DNA of 64,000 bases from Aquimarina sp. U1-2 (GCF_017897595.1 NZ_JAGKIK010000002.1:1-64000); one strand, 5' to 3'. Shown: positions 1-8,264, counted from the stretch's first letter. The notes: a model not told the origin generated them from the sequence alone. Numbers and translations: made by a program.

Positions 1-58
1 GTTTTGCTAACTCTAATAGTCCTAACTTTGGTTTGATGATTTTTTCTTCTGTGTTCAT
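1..58 (-). mobile_element. IS481-type transposase, N-terminal fragment cut by window edge
   Basis: A reading frame starts at 58 on the minus strand and runs off the left edge after 19 codons. Its residues (MNTEEKIIKPKLGLLELAK) match, from memory, the N-terminus typical of Bacteroidota IS481-family DDE transposases, where this segment precedes a helix-turn-helix. The element would extend to the left. Its right end is probably near 125, where a TTACA end precedes the truncated DUF2007 frame. Neither the far terminal repeat nor a target duplication can be seen. Only the N-terminus is available, so the family call is moderate. Confidence 0.7.
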
Positions 59-88
59 CTGACAAATATTTAAATTGATTTAAACTAA

Positions 89-340
89 ATTACTAAAATT
101 GTCAGATTAAGTATTAACTATTACACATATACATATCCTTACGAATATGCAGTTTTAAAACTTCTTCTTGATCAAGAAAGTATTTCTTATTTTTTTGAAA
201 ATGAAACGATGATTGGTGTTTTTCCTTTCTATTCGAATGCGTTAGGTGGTATTAACCTAAGAGTACACTCAAAAGATAAAGACAAGGTACTACACATTAT
301 TGAAGATTTAAATACGAATTCAAACTTAAGAATAGTATAA
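89..340 (+). pseudogene. DUF2007-type signal-transducing protein, start removed by IS insertion
   Basis: The frame is open from 89 to the TAA at 338-340 but has no ATG, GTG or TTG near a plausible N-terminus. From about 122 it encodes YTYTYPYEYAVLKLLLDQ, then a SYFFENETMIG segment and an FPFYSNALGG segment. These match the DUF2007 (putative prokaryotic signal-transducing protein) fold, a PII-like domain of about 70 residues. The domain is essentially complete except for the first few residues. The missing start coincides with the presumed right end of the IS481-type element near 125, so I infer that the insertion separated the gene from its start codon and promoter. A start inside the IS end cannot be excluded, in which case a fusion would be expressed. 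Confidence 0.7.
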
Positions 341-718
341 CGTATCGGTTACTTCACAATCTATATCTTACCCTAACTATTAAAAAAGCCCTGTACCGAA
401 CTCATTTCGTATTCGGCACACCTTTGTTTTAGGATCTCAATTCAAAGTGTAGCATAGTTAATTTTTTATCATTGTTGTCCGATACAAAAGTTGATACGCT
501 CTGAAAACCTCTATGACCACTAAGAAATTATGAGTTTATAGAAAAGACACCTTGCTTTTCTAAAATTTAGACAACTTACTTTGAAACTGAATCGCCTTTA
601 CTTCAAAAACCATAATAGACAAGTATTTACAAATAAGTCTTCGTTCTATTTTCTAGCAGCGCAGCGGTCTAGTTTCTTTAACCGGACTATACTGATTTTT
701 TATCAAATCTTAAAGTAA

Positions 719-755
719 GCTACCACGGGTGTATGGTATCCTTTGGCCGGTACCA
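719..755 (-). repeat. Degraded TTGGCACC/GAGGTAGT repeat copy
   Basis: Read on the minus strand, TTGGTACCGGCCAAAGGATA matches the start of the repeat family seen at 4035, 11057, 18835 and 32654. The other end (GCTACC preceded by TAA at 716-718) matches ACTACC in intact copies. The middle is diverged. Confidence 0.5.
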
Positions 756-779
756 ATACATTAAGCGTAATAGTATCTA

Positions 780-854
780 ACCTGTTACATACATTATAAA
801 ATTTATTACGACTTAGCATACCTTCATTACAAAATTCCATTACATAATCAGAGT
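780..854. repeat. Shortened copy of the 169-bp palindromic element
   Basis: The left arm (ACCTGTTACATACATTATAA) and right arm (ending TACATAATCAGAGT) correspond to the two terminal repeats of the elements at 20069, 21276 and 26230. The central 90 or so bases are missing. Flanking triplets are CTA and TTA. It looks like an internal-deletion derivative that has then diverged. Confidence 0.55.
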
Positions 855-1074
855 TTAAGTAATGCTCACAGTAGTTACTCAAATTTAATTTCTATTCGCT
901 TAAGGTTTTCAACATATATTATATCATCCATTTTGTTTTTTTGAAAATTAAAATTAAAAATGATGATGATGATGTATTGTGGATAGCGGTATAACTTTAT
1001 TGACTTTTATTTGTTTTTGAAGTAAACTATAATTTTCAGAACAATATCAACAGGATATCACTATGGTAACAAGC

Positions 1075-1088
1075 TGTAAACGTTTACA
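1075..1088. promoter_or_regulatory. Perfect 14-bp palindrome TGTAAACGTTTACA
   Basis: TGTAAACGTTTACA is a perfect dyad with a central AAACGTTT, the core typical of LacI/GalR-family operators. No gene lies within 500 bp downstream and no LacI-family regulator is in the window, so its role is unknown. It may be an orphan operator left after gene loss, or chance. Confidence 0.35.
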
Positions 1089-1479
1089 AAATGAGTTTTA
1101 ATTAACAGTTGTTAATAGCTGTTATTTTCAGTGAAACTTTAATATTTTTACGGCAAAACCGTAGTGTATAACCATAGCGTATTACTGAACAAGTTGCAAA
1201 AAAAAAGACAGGTTAAAATTTTGATTTCATCTATTTATGCTGCTATTTGAATAAAATCTTAGATGCACAAAAAAACTTTCAGATAATTAATAACTATTTA
1301 TTGACATTTCCTGTTAACAGAAGTTTGCATGTTATCAACATTCGAATAGTACTTGGTTAAAACGATAGAATTTCGCAGAGCCTGTCTCCTAGATCATTTA
1401 TTTTAAGGTATAAACGGAAAAGGACAATTTTTAATGAGTAATTTTAATGTAGAAGTGGTATTACTTTTCTGTATTAAAG

Positions 1480-1487
1480 TATCTTTG
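1480..1487 (+). promoter_or_regulatory. Bacteroidota -7 box upstream of rpiB
   Basis: TATCTTTG matches the phylum consensus TAnnTTTG. It lies 153 bp before the rpiB start and is the best promoter candidate for rpiB and the acetyltransferase. The leader would contain the 12-bp stem-loop at 1510-1552. Confidence 0.5.
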
Positions 1488-1509
1488 TATCCATAAGTAG
1501 ATTACTAAG

Positions 1510-1552
1510 AAATTTTTAAACTTTTTTCATCAAAAAGAATGTTTAAAAATTT
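1510..1552. repeat. 12-bp perfect inverted repeat in the rpiB leader
   Basis: AAATTTTTAAAC (1510-1521) is the exact complement of GTTTAAAAATTT (1541-1552), with a 19-nt loop, followed by AATGTGAGA. A similar arrangement (imperfect arms, same AATGTGAGA tail) occurs at about 35367-35417 upstream of the serine hydrolase, and a half copy sits at 18109-18125. This is a small dispersed sequence of unknown role. Confidence 0.5.
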
Positions 1553-1640
1553 TAATGTGAGAACAGAATGATGCTATACATTTTTAACCTAACCAATAGA
1601 TTTTGAACTGATTTAAATTGATAAAAAACATACAATTCTT

Positions 1641-2075
1641 ATGAAAATCGCCATAGGTAACGATCATGCAGGAACTGCATATAAATTTGCAATAGTCGAA
1701 TATTTGGAGTCTGAAGGAATAGCAGTAACCAATTACGGGACGAACGAAGAAAGTAGTGTAGATTATCCTGATTTTGTACATCCTGTCGCCAAAGATGTTC
1801 ATGATGCAAAAGTAGATTTCGGAATTTTAATTTGTGGCAGTGGTAACGGGGTTTGCATGACAGCAAATAAATACGGCAATGTAAGAGCAGGATTATGTTG
1901 GATCAAAGAAATTACTGAATTAGCAAGACAACACAATGATGCAAATGTGATTTGTATTCCTGCCAGGTATACCTCAAAACCGCAGGCTATAGAAATGGTG
2001 AGAACGTTTCTTAATACGGCATTCGAAGGCGGTCGTCATCGCAATAGAGTAGAAAAGATACCTGCCGGTTTATAA
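1641..2075 (+). CDS. rpiB: Ribose-5-phosphate isomerase B
   Basis: Cytoplasmic enzyme that interconverts ribose 5-phosphate and ribulose 5-phosphate in the pentose phosphate pathway. The 144-residue length is normal for the RpiB/LacAB family. GNDHAG at residues 6-11 is the family's N-terminal phosphate-site motif. CGSGNG at 65-70 carries the conserved catalytic-loop cysteine, and the HND segment at 98-100 and the Arg/His-rich tail (RHRNRVEK) complete the usual active site. The next gene (GNAT acetyltransferase) follows on the same strand after 94 bp, which hold a degraded repeat at about 2085-2130. The ATG start gives a canonical N-terminus. An alternative within the family (allose-6-phosphate isomerase) is less likely without a sugar operon around it. 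Confidence 0.93.
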   Translation: MKIAIGNDHAGTAYKFAIVEYLESEGIAVTNYGTNEESSVDYPDFVHPVAKDVHDAKVDFGILICGSGNGVCMTANKYGNVRAGLCWIKEITELARQHNDANVICIPARYTSKPQAIEMVRTFLNTAFEGGRHRNRVEKIPAGL

Positions 2076-2169
2076 TTAATTTGTTTTGTACCGCCAATGG
2101 GTATAATCCCCAAAAGACTTGCCTTAAATAGTATTCAATTTCGTATTATTATCATTTGAACATTTGTAT

Positions 2170-2631
2170 ATGGCGGTTAATTTTGTAATAAAGCGATTTG
2201 AAGAGCTAACGACTTTGGAGCTCTATAAAATTTTGCGCTTACGCGCAGAAGCCTTTGTAGTTGAGCAAGATTGTGTATATCAAGACATAGATGATAAGGA
2301 TCAAAAAGCGCTTCATATCATTGGCCGCAAAAATCAGGAGATTATTGGCTATGCCAGAATATTCAGAGCAGGAGATTATTTCGATTTATCCAGTATTGGT
2401 AGAGTAGTAATTTCTCAAAACGAACGACAGTTTGGGTATGGTCATGATCTTATTAAAATAAGTATCGCCGCCATACAAAAGCATTTCAAAACGAATACCG
2501 TAAAAATATCAGCTCAAACACATCTTAAAAAATTTTACGAAAGCCATGGGTTTATAAAATTCGGGGAAGAGTATCTTGAAGATGGTATCCCTCACATAGG
2601 TATGATTCGAAATTTGCCTAAATTAGAATAG
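2170..2631 (+). CDS. GNAT family N-acetyltransferase, ElaA-like
   Basis: A 153-residue single-domain acetyltransferase. The N-terminal segment LRAEAFVVEQDCVYQDIDDK (residues about 24-43) is characteristic of the ElaA subgroup of the GNAT superfamily. The acetyl-CoA pyrophosphate loop is represented by RQFGYG, and the C-terminal HIGMIR resembles other ElaA proteins. The substrate of ElaA-type enzymes is not established, so only acetyl transfer from acetyl-CoA is inferred. I chose the ATG at 2170; a TTG two codons upstream is possible but unlikely. It follows rpiB on the same strand and is convergent with the lipoprotein gene ending at 2647. Confidence 0.85.
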   Translation: MAVNFVIKRFEELTTLELYKILRLRAEAFVVEQDCVYQDIDDKDQKALHIIGRKNQEIIGYARIFRAGDYFDLSSIGRVVISQNERQFGYGHDLIKISIAAIQKHFKTNTVKISAQTHLKKFYESHGFIKFGEEYLEDGIPHIGMIRNLPKLE

Positions 2632-2646
2632 GTATATGTTCTGGAA

Positions 2647-4155
2647 TTAACGACTTTTAATGATGATATTATCAATATGATATCGAGTAGTAGCTTTGGG
2701 ATCACCCCCAATATATCGAAAACCAATTCGAATTGAACCTTGAGCACATGATAAACCGATAGGACCTGCAGGTAGCGAATCACCAAAAGCATTCATAGGA
2801 CCTCTGGGCAGATGTGTATCCAATTTTACCCATGTAGCTGTTTTGATATCCCCTTCAAAATCGTTGGTTACGAAAACCTCGAGGATATTACCATTGTCAT
2901 AGCCTGCTTGTACATCAAAATTTAGTATAGGATCGACTGAGTTGGTAAGGTCTATTTCTGGTGAGAGTAGCCAAACTTCATATATGGGTTCTTTTGACCT
3001 GAATCCCGTAATTTGGATATATTGATTTTCGGCAAAATCGCCTATTTCATAATCCAGTTTACCTCCTGAAAGGTTCTGATTAAGCCAGCCTAGTTTTTCT
3101 AAATCTTTGGTTTTAACTGCGGTAAAATCTTCTTTAAAAATAATAGTACTTCCTTCTTCTCCAACAGGACAACTTAACACTAAAGGATCACATCGATCAT
3201 CGATATCAAAAATTAATCCGTTAGGGTCGTTCAGAACTAGATTATAGGTATCTCCAACAAAATTTTTAGTCAAAATACCTGTAAAACTACCCTGAGATCT
3301 GGGTAATGTAACCCCTTTAAAGTCGGCAAAAGTACTCGTACTTAAAATTGTGGATCTTCTGGTAGTACAATCTTCGAGAATACGTTCTCCATCAAAAACA
3401 TCATTAGGCTCTGCTGCAAGTGTGAATACATTTTGATCTAACACCATATTTTTATGAAATTGAAGCTGATACAGGCGTATATAAAGATTCAGTAATTGGT
3501 CGTTAAAATTTTCGATGGTAGTATCTAGTGGTGTAATTGTATGTACTTCTGGGGATCTGTGTACAACATCGGCTACAGAAAAAGAAGCAATAGCAGCAAT
3601 GGTATTTCCGTCTAAAAAACCTAAGGTAGGCACACCGTTTTGTAGACCTACAGATAAACCATCGAGTTTTACATATAGTTTACGGCCAAATTCATATGAG
3701 GTGTACAGGGGAGAATTATCTATTAATAATCGAATTCCGGCAGTTGGATTTATTGTATTATTTTGTAGTATGAGTTCTTTAAAAAAATTACCGCCTTTAT
3801 CGCTAGAAACTACATAACCTATAAAATAAGTATCTGTGTTTTTGAAAGTGGCTTTTGCCTGTTGTCCTTCTCTTTCTATTTCTTGATACATCGTACCGAG
3901 AACGGCGCCAAGATCGATAACAGTTCCGTTAATTGATGGCTCTTCGATAATAAGTGGCGGTACGGCAAAATCCTCTTCAGGAGCACAGGAAAGTATACTT
4001 ATGACACAAATAACACCATATAAAACTGTTTTTATTGGCTCTGCCAAAGCGTAGAGGATCCCAAGGCTTGCCTGGTAATTGAAAAAATGCTTACTACAAA
4101 TAATGCCTCGTGAGCTGGCCCTAAGGTCGTTTACGTTTCTTAAAAATACATTCAT
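2647..4155 (-). CDS. DUF5689 lipoprotein with a repeat inserted in its signal peptide
   Basis: Partner of the TonB receptor immediately upstream. After the lipobox cysteine (ILSC, residue 56 from the ATG at 4155) come a DUF5689-type region (about 65-300, an OB-fold-like domain seen in Bacteroidota surface lipoproteins) and a C-terminal jelly-roll of the choice-of-anchor-J type (about 340-502, ending YHIDNIIIKSR). The stop of the receptor and this ATG are about 11 bp apart, so the two are co-transcribed. The oddity is at the N-terminus: residues 9-41 are encoded by a 96-bp dispersed repeat plus a 3-bp duplication. They separate MNVFLRNV from KTVLYGVICVISILSC, so the export signal is now internal. 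An in-frame TTG at 4047 would give a short normal signal (MAEP then IKTVLYGVIC...). The function is inferred to be ligand capture at the cell surface; export may be impaired. Confidence 0.8.
   Translation of the reverse strand: MNVFLRNVNDLRASSRGIICSKHFFNYQASLGILYALAEPIKTVLYGVICVISILSCAPEEDFAVPPLIIEEPSINGTVIDLGAVLGTMYQEIEREGQQAKATFKNTDTYFIGYVVSSDKGGNFFKELILQNNTINPTAGIRLLIDNSPLYTSYEFGRKLYVKLDGLSVGLQNGVPTLGFLDGNTIAAIASFSVADVVHRSPEVHTITPLDTTIENFNDQLLNLYIRLYQLQFHKNMVLDQNVFTLAAEPNDVFDGERILEDCTTRRSTILSTSTFADFKGVTLPRSQGSFTGILTKNFVGDTYNLVLNDPNGLIFDIDDRCDPLVLSCPVGEEGSTIIFKEDFTAVKTKDLEKLGWLNQNLSGGKLDYEIGDFAENQYIQITGFRSKEPIYEVWLLSPEIDLTNSVDPILNFDVQAGYDNGNILEVFVTNDFEGDIKTATWVKLDTHLPRGPMNAFGDSLPAGPIGLSCAQGSIRIGFRYIGGDPKATTRYHIDNIIIKSR
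4035..4130. repeat. 96-bp TTGGCACC/GAGGTAGT repeat inside a lipoprotein gene
   Basis: On the plus strand it runs from TTGGCTCTGCC to CTAAGGTCGT, with TTA at 4032-4034 and TTA at 4131-4133 as a candidate target duplication. It aligns along its whole length with the copy at 11057-11148, including the central AATTGAAAAA block and the GCCTCGTGAGC hairpin region. Removing the element and one triplet (99 bp, 33 codons) keeps the reading frame and rebuilds a normal lipoprotein signal peptide. Confidence 0.8.
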
Positions 4156-4166
4156 CACTATACTAG

Positions 4167-7058
4167 TTAAAATCGTAAGTAAAAATTGAGATAATATGAG
4201 GTACCAAAACCATAATAATATTTTGGTCCGAAAACAGGAATTTCTCTTTTAGCTTCTGCTAAAGCACCCCTGTAGTTTGCATTTCTGGTCTGTTCAAAAC
4301 CCCCGGTTTTATAGCTTTGGTTAAGAACATTATTGATAGCAGCAAAGAACCCAACGTAATACTTGTTAATTTTCCAGGATTTACCTCCGATAGCATTCAC
4401 CAGGATGTAGTCATTAAAACGTTCTTGTTGTAATAATGACCTGGCGATAGTTTCATCATAATCGGTAAAGGGTAATCCATCTTCATCCTGGTTAAAATTC
4501 GAGGTTCTGGCAAAGGGGCTTACGCTAATAAAGGCATTTGCAAAGTAATTTGCTGTAGCCCCGAACCACCAAAAATCGGGATCTCTATATTCAAACCCTA
4601 ACTGAGCCGCATGTTGAGGACCGCTAGAAAGATAATATCCTTTTAATGTAGACGTTCCGAAAGATCGTATACCCTGTACATTAGCAAATAGTTCACTGGT
4701 ACTGGCGAGTGCCAGCTCAGGGTTGTTCGCATAGGTAAATTGACCAACAGCAGCAGCACTTTTAAGCTTTAATGTAGGGGTAACCTGATAGGCTATACCT
4801 AACTCTCCACCCAGATGAAGTTTGTCGATATCAGTTAGAATTTCCTGAACAAAACCCGCACCTGAGCCTGAAATAGCTTGGGTAAAAAAGAAGGAGATAC
4901 GGGTAGCATCTTGAATTTTGGTGTAATACCCCGTTAGTCTCGCCTTTATTTTTGAAGAACGAAAAAAATAACTGGCATCTACTGAAGCAATCCTTTCGTT
5001 ATCTTGAGCCTTACCTATTAATTGAGAGACAGATGCATTGCTTTGTCGTGCATTTACAAATGCATTTCTGATCCCTGGAGCTTTAGTAAAGTAAGCCCCG
5101 TGAAATTGTAATGAATGAAGACCATGTAGTCTTAAGAGCGCACCTGCTTTGATTCCGTAATTTTTAAACTGTAGTGGTGCACTTTTTCCCAGAGATTGCG
5201 ATCTGGGAAAATACCCATTTTCAAAAAGACCATTTCTTTGATAGGTTGCTTGCGACACATCACCTGCCAAAAAAAAGTTGATATTTTTATAGTTGAATTG
5301 AGCTTGTGCAAATCCGTTTAGCGTTGATGCATCGATCTTATAATTATAATCGTAACGATCACCCACCTGTACTATGCGATTTGGATTTTGTAAATCACTT
5401 TGAGCTCTGTTGGCAAGGCTTTCTATAGATAAATTAGATGCCGATAATGCAAATACATCAACATCAAGAAAACCCGATCCCCCAAGCAAATCTTTGACCT
5501 CAGCAAAATTCTGACTTTTTAGTTTTTTGTAAGCAAGCGAGGCATTAACTGTTAAATGCTTAGAAAGCTTGCTGTTTAGCATTAGGTTTGTGGTCCATTG
5601 ATCATCATCTGTACGATCTTCATATAGTATGTATGCTGCATTTTTACTTTGAGCCGCCTGTCGTTGATTGGCTTGTACCAATTGATCCCAAGGTACCTGA
5701 CCATTAGTAACAAGGTTTTGTCGTGCCAGATACGCATTTTGATAGTCTGCAGCAGTAGTGTTGGATTCTTTTAAAAAGAAACTTGGTAAATGATCAGGAT
5801 GTACAGGATTAACATTAGCACTTCTGCCTCCTCCCAAATATATATTTCCAGAACGGGTAGCCATCAAATCGCTGCCACCGGTATCTATTCTACTGTCGGC
5901 GACGGTTCCTGTTTGATAGGCAATATTCGTAGTAAGGCTTGTATTATCATTGATCGTCCAGTAGTGATTAAGCATGGCTACAGGCTCTTCAACCCTACGC
6001 TCTCTAGAATTTCTAATAGTTCCGTTTTGATATCCCCAATTTGGATTGTAAGTAGCGCCCTTAATACTAAAAACTTCTTCGGTGATTGCGGTAGCCCTTC
6101 CTCTACGGTTCGGGGTATAAAAAGCAGTAAGATTAAGGCTATGCTTCGTATTGATTTTCTTTTCTACGGAAGTGAAAAATGACATTGCATCATAATACGT
6201 ACCATTAATAAATCCTTGGTTACCAAATCTGCGAGAAGCCGCTATAGAGAATGCCCAATTTTTTGAAGTCAATCCCGAATGATAAGAAACCATTGCCCTA
6301 CCTGTATAACTTCTATTAGAAGAGGCATAAGAAACCCTACCTCCTTTTCTATACTTCGAAGCTCTCATAATAATATTAGAAACCCCCATAAGATCTCCAA
6401 AAGCGTATTCATTTTGGGCAATAGCAAAAGCATATTCCTGGTTTCGTTGTACATCATTTAAACCTCCCCAGTTTGCCCACTGTGGTCTACCATTACTCAG
6501 TTTGTTCATTTCTATCCCGTTGATCAAAACTTTGGCATGTTCATTCGAAAGGCCTCTGGGGCGAAAAAACGTAGGGCTAAAATCAAAGGCTGCAGCAGTA
6601 AGAAATACATCTCTACTTGCCTGTAACAACGAAGGCATAGAAAAAGCTGTATCATTCTCATCACGAAGTTCTACATCGCTTAGGGTAATGGTACTGAGCT
6701 GCTGTTGCACATTTTTAAAATCATAATCAAGTTCAATAGTTTTAAGGTGTATAGGAAATCCATTTTGAATACGTATCGGAAATCGCTTAGGCACATATCC
6801 TTTTGCAGTGATGACAAGAATCTGCTCGCCAAGCGGAAGTGTCTTATTCTTAAAATCAAAAACACCAAAATCATTTGTTGAGGTGAAAACATCAGATTTT
6901 TCGAGCGCTACTGAAGCCCCTACAATATTTTCTTGAGTGATGGCATCTATAATTCTGCCTTTAAGTTGTGCTATTTGTGAATAACCTATCCAGCTACAAC
7001 CTAGAAAGGGCAGCAAAATGACAATATCCATAGATGTTTTTAAAAATTTTGTATACAA
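4167..7058 (-). CDS. TonB-dependent outer-membrane receptor with carboxypeptidase-like domain
   Basis: A 963-residue outer-membrane importer energised by TonB. After a signal peptide (about 1-28, ending GYSQ) comes a CarboxypepD_reg-like Ig fold (about 30-115, QLKGRIIDAITQENIVGASV). The plug domain (about 130-240) contains FFRPRGLSNEHAKVLINGIE, and the remainder is a 22-strand-type barrel ending in an aromatic strand with a final Phe (YYLNFYLRF). The downstream DUF5689 lipoprotein follows after about 11 bp and is probably its surface partner. The divergent gene at 7196 encodes a secreted endonuclease/phosphatase-fold enzyme, suggesting a nucleic-acid or phosphate-ester substrate; this is an inference. 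The 137-bp divergent region holds an 8-bp perfect inverted repeat (7102-7124). The signal peptide is unusual in having a cysteine (GCSW), but no lipobox is convincing. Confidence 0.88.
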   Translation of the reverse strand: MYTKFLKTSMDIVILLPFLGCSWIGYSQIAQLKGRIIDAITQENIVGASVALEKSDVFTSTNDFGVFDFKNKTLPLGEQILVITAKGYVPKRFPIRIQNGFPIHLKTIELDYDFKNVQQQLSTITLSDVELRDENDTAFSMPSLLQASRDVFLTAAAFDFSPTFFRPRGLSNEHAKVLINGIEMNKLSNGRPQWANWGGLNDVQRNQEYAFAIAQNEYAFGDLMGVSNIIMRASKYRKGGRVSYASSNRSYTGRAMVSYHSGLTSKNWAFSIAASRRFGNQGFINGTYYDAMSFFTSVEKKINTKHSLNLTAFYTPNRRGRATAITEEVFSIKGATYNPNWGYQNGTIRNSRERRVEEPVAMLNHYWTINDNTSLTTNIAYQTGTVADSRIDTGGSDLMATRSGNIYLGGGRSANVNPVHPDHLPSFFLKESNTTAADYQNAYLARQNLVTNGQVPWDQLVQANQRQAAQSKNAAYILYEDRTDDDQWTTNLMLNSKLSKHLTVNASLAYKKLKSQNFAEVKDLLGGSGFLDVDVFALSASNLSIESLANRAQSDLQNPNRIVQVGDRYDYNYKIDASTLNGFAQAQFNYKNINFFLAGDVSQATYQRNGLFENGYFPRSQSLGKSAPLQFKNYGIKAGALLRLHGLHSLQFHGAYFTKAPGIRNAFVNARQSNASVSQLIGKAQDNERIASVDASYFFRSSKIKARLTGYYTKIQDATRISFFFTQAISGSGAGFVQEILTDIDKLHLGGELGIAYQVTPTLKLKSAAAVGQFTYANNPELALASTSELFANVQGIRSFGTSTLKGYYLSSGPQHAAQLGFEYRDPDFWWFGATANYFANAFISVSPFARTSNFNQDEDGLPFTDYDETIARSLLQQERFNDYILVNAIGGKSWKINKYYVGFFAAINNVLNQSYKTGGFEQTRNANYRGALAEAKREIPVFGPKYYYGFGTSYYLNFYLRF

Positions 7059-7101
7059 TCTATATGCGTATTTAAATTACATAGTGCAATAATAAAAGAT
7101 G

Positions 7102-7124
7102 TCAGTTTCATTTTTTGAAACTGA
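7102..7124. promoter_or_regulatory. Inverted repeat between TonB receptor and nuclease genes
   Basis: TCAGTTTC (7102-7109) and GAAACTGA (7117-7124) are exact complements around a 7-nt T-rich loop. They are placed centrally between two divergent genes that plausibly work together. This is a candidate operator for coordinated control; the regulator is unknown. Confidence 0.45.
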
Positions 7125-7195
7125 AAAAATTAATCTTTGTGTACTATTGTGATCTTATGAAGTTTGATACGATTATTATTTAAAAAAGTAGTGAC

Positions 7196-8242
7196 ATGAT
7201 AAAAGCCCTAATACAGGTACTACTGTTAATTTCGATTTCGATGTTTTCTCAAGACAAAAAAGCCTATACCATTCAAACCATTGCCTTTTATAACCTGGAA
7301 AATCTATTTGATACCGTAGACGATCCTTTTACTTTTGACGATGACAAAACACCCCATGGAAAAGATCACTGGACAAATGAAGCATATCATCAAAAGTTAG
7401 CTAATATCGCCAGAGTGATTTCTGGCATAGGAACCGACACGGCAGTTAATGCACCGGCAATCGTAGGGGTTTGTGAAATTGAAAACCGACAAGTATTAGA
7501 AGATCTGATCAACCAAAAAGCGTTACGCGATAAAAATTATGGTATTTTTCATTTTGATTCTCCAGACCGAAGAGGAATTGATGTGGCCCTACTTTATAAA
7601 AAAACCATATTTAAACCTAAACACAGCGTCGCATACGAATTAAAAATTTTTGATCAGGATCACCAAGATAAGCGAATATACACAAGGGATCAACTAGTCG
7701 TAAGTGGCTATCTTGATGGAGAACTGCTTCATTTTATAGTAAATCATTGGCCAAGCCGAAGAGGAGGAGAAGCACGAAGTCGATACAAAAGAGAAAAAGC
7801 CGCACAGCTAAATACTAAGATCATGGATTCGCTATTCGCGCTCGATCCCTATGCAAAAATAATTACAATGGGTGATTTTAATGACGCTCCTAACGATCGT
7901 AGTATTCGACAGGTACTGCAAGCCAAATCAAAAAAGGAAGAAGTTGTTTTAAAAGGATTGTATAACCCGATGTACGCTATGGCCAAAAAAGGAATGGGTA
8001 CTCACGCATGGAGGGATACCTGGGCGATTTTTGATCAAATTATACTGTCTAAATCACTAATAGCTACAGATTATACAACATATACCTATTTTAAGACCGG
8101 AATATATAATAAAGACTTTCTAACTACACCAAACGGAAAATACAAAGGATATCCTTTCCGAAGTTATTCAAATGGAAGATATACTGGAGGATACAGCGAT
8201 CATTATCCCGTGTATGTATATCTGATAAAACAAAAAAAGTGA
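7196..8242 (+). CDS. Secreted endonuclease/exonuclease/phosphatase family protein
   Basis: A 348-residue exported Mg-dependent phosphodiesterase-type enzyme of the DNase I/EEP fold. A signal peptide spans residues 1-18 (MFSQ junction). The EEP active-site motifs are present in order: FYNLENLFD (31-39, metal-site Asn), VCEIEN with Glu94, RRGIDVALLY (125-134), NHWPSR (183-188), GDFND (226-230) and SDHYPVYV near the C-terminus. Whether it cleaves DNA, RNA or phosphoesters cannot be read from the sequence. It is divergent from a TonB receptor/DUF5689 lipoprotein operon, and a second EEP domain occurs in the giant protein at 21939-25994. Its stop codon lies within the stem of a strong terminator. 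Confidence 0.88.
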   Translation: MIKALIQVLLLISISMFSQDKKAYTIQTIAFYNLENLFDTVDDPFTFDDDKTPHGKDHWTNEAYHQKLANIARVISGIGTDTAVNAPAIVGVCEIENRQVLEDLINQKALRDKNYGIFHFDSPDRRGIDVALLYKKTIFKPKHSVAYELKIFDQDHQDKRIYTRDQLVVSGYLDGELLHFIVNHWPSRRGGEARSRYKREKAAQLNTKIMDSLFALDPYAKIITMGDFNDAPNDRSIRQVLQAKSKKEEVVLKGLYNPMYAMAKKGMGTHAWRDTWAIFDQIILSKSLIATDYTTYTYFKTGIYNKDFLTTPNGKYKGYPFRSYSNGRYTGGYSDHYPVYVYLIKQKK

Positions 8243-8264
8243 CCAAATTTTGGTCACTTTTTTT
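8232..8264. terminator. Bidirectional terminator after the EEP gene
   Basis: GTGACCAAA and TTTGGTCAC form a near-perfect stem flanked by A7 and T7, so it works as an intrinsic terminator in both directions. It serves the gene ending at 8242 and the convergent lipoprotein gene ending at 8283. The TGA stop at 8240-8242 is inside the left arm. Confidence 0.9.

Larger units (their letters stand above)
341..1640. other. 1.3-kb non-coding stretch with degraded repeats
   Basis: No convincing gene was found on either strand. The stretch holds a degraded relative of the GAATATCCG repeat (about 380-450), a degraded TTGGCACC-type repeat (719-755), a shortened palindromic element (780-854), an ATG microsatellite near 960, a perfect palindrome (1075-1088), and the promoter and stem-loop listed separately ahead of rpiB. 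It lies next to the IS element and is probably a graveyard of mobile sequence. Confidence 0.6.

Noticed and set aside
959..975. ATG microsatellite as a possible phase-variation tract
   Set aside because: The run is short, lies in non-coding DNA and is not near a promoter or start codon.
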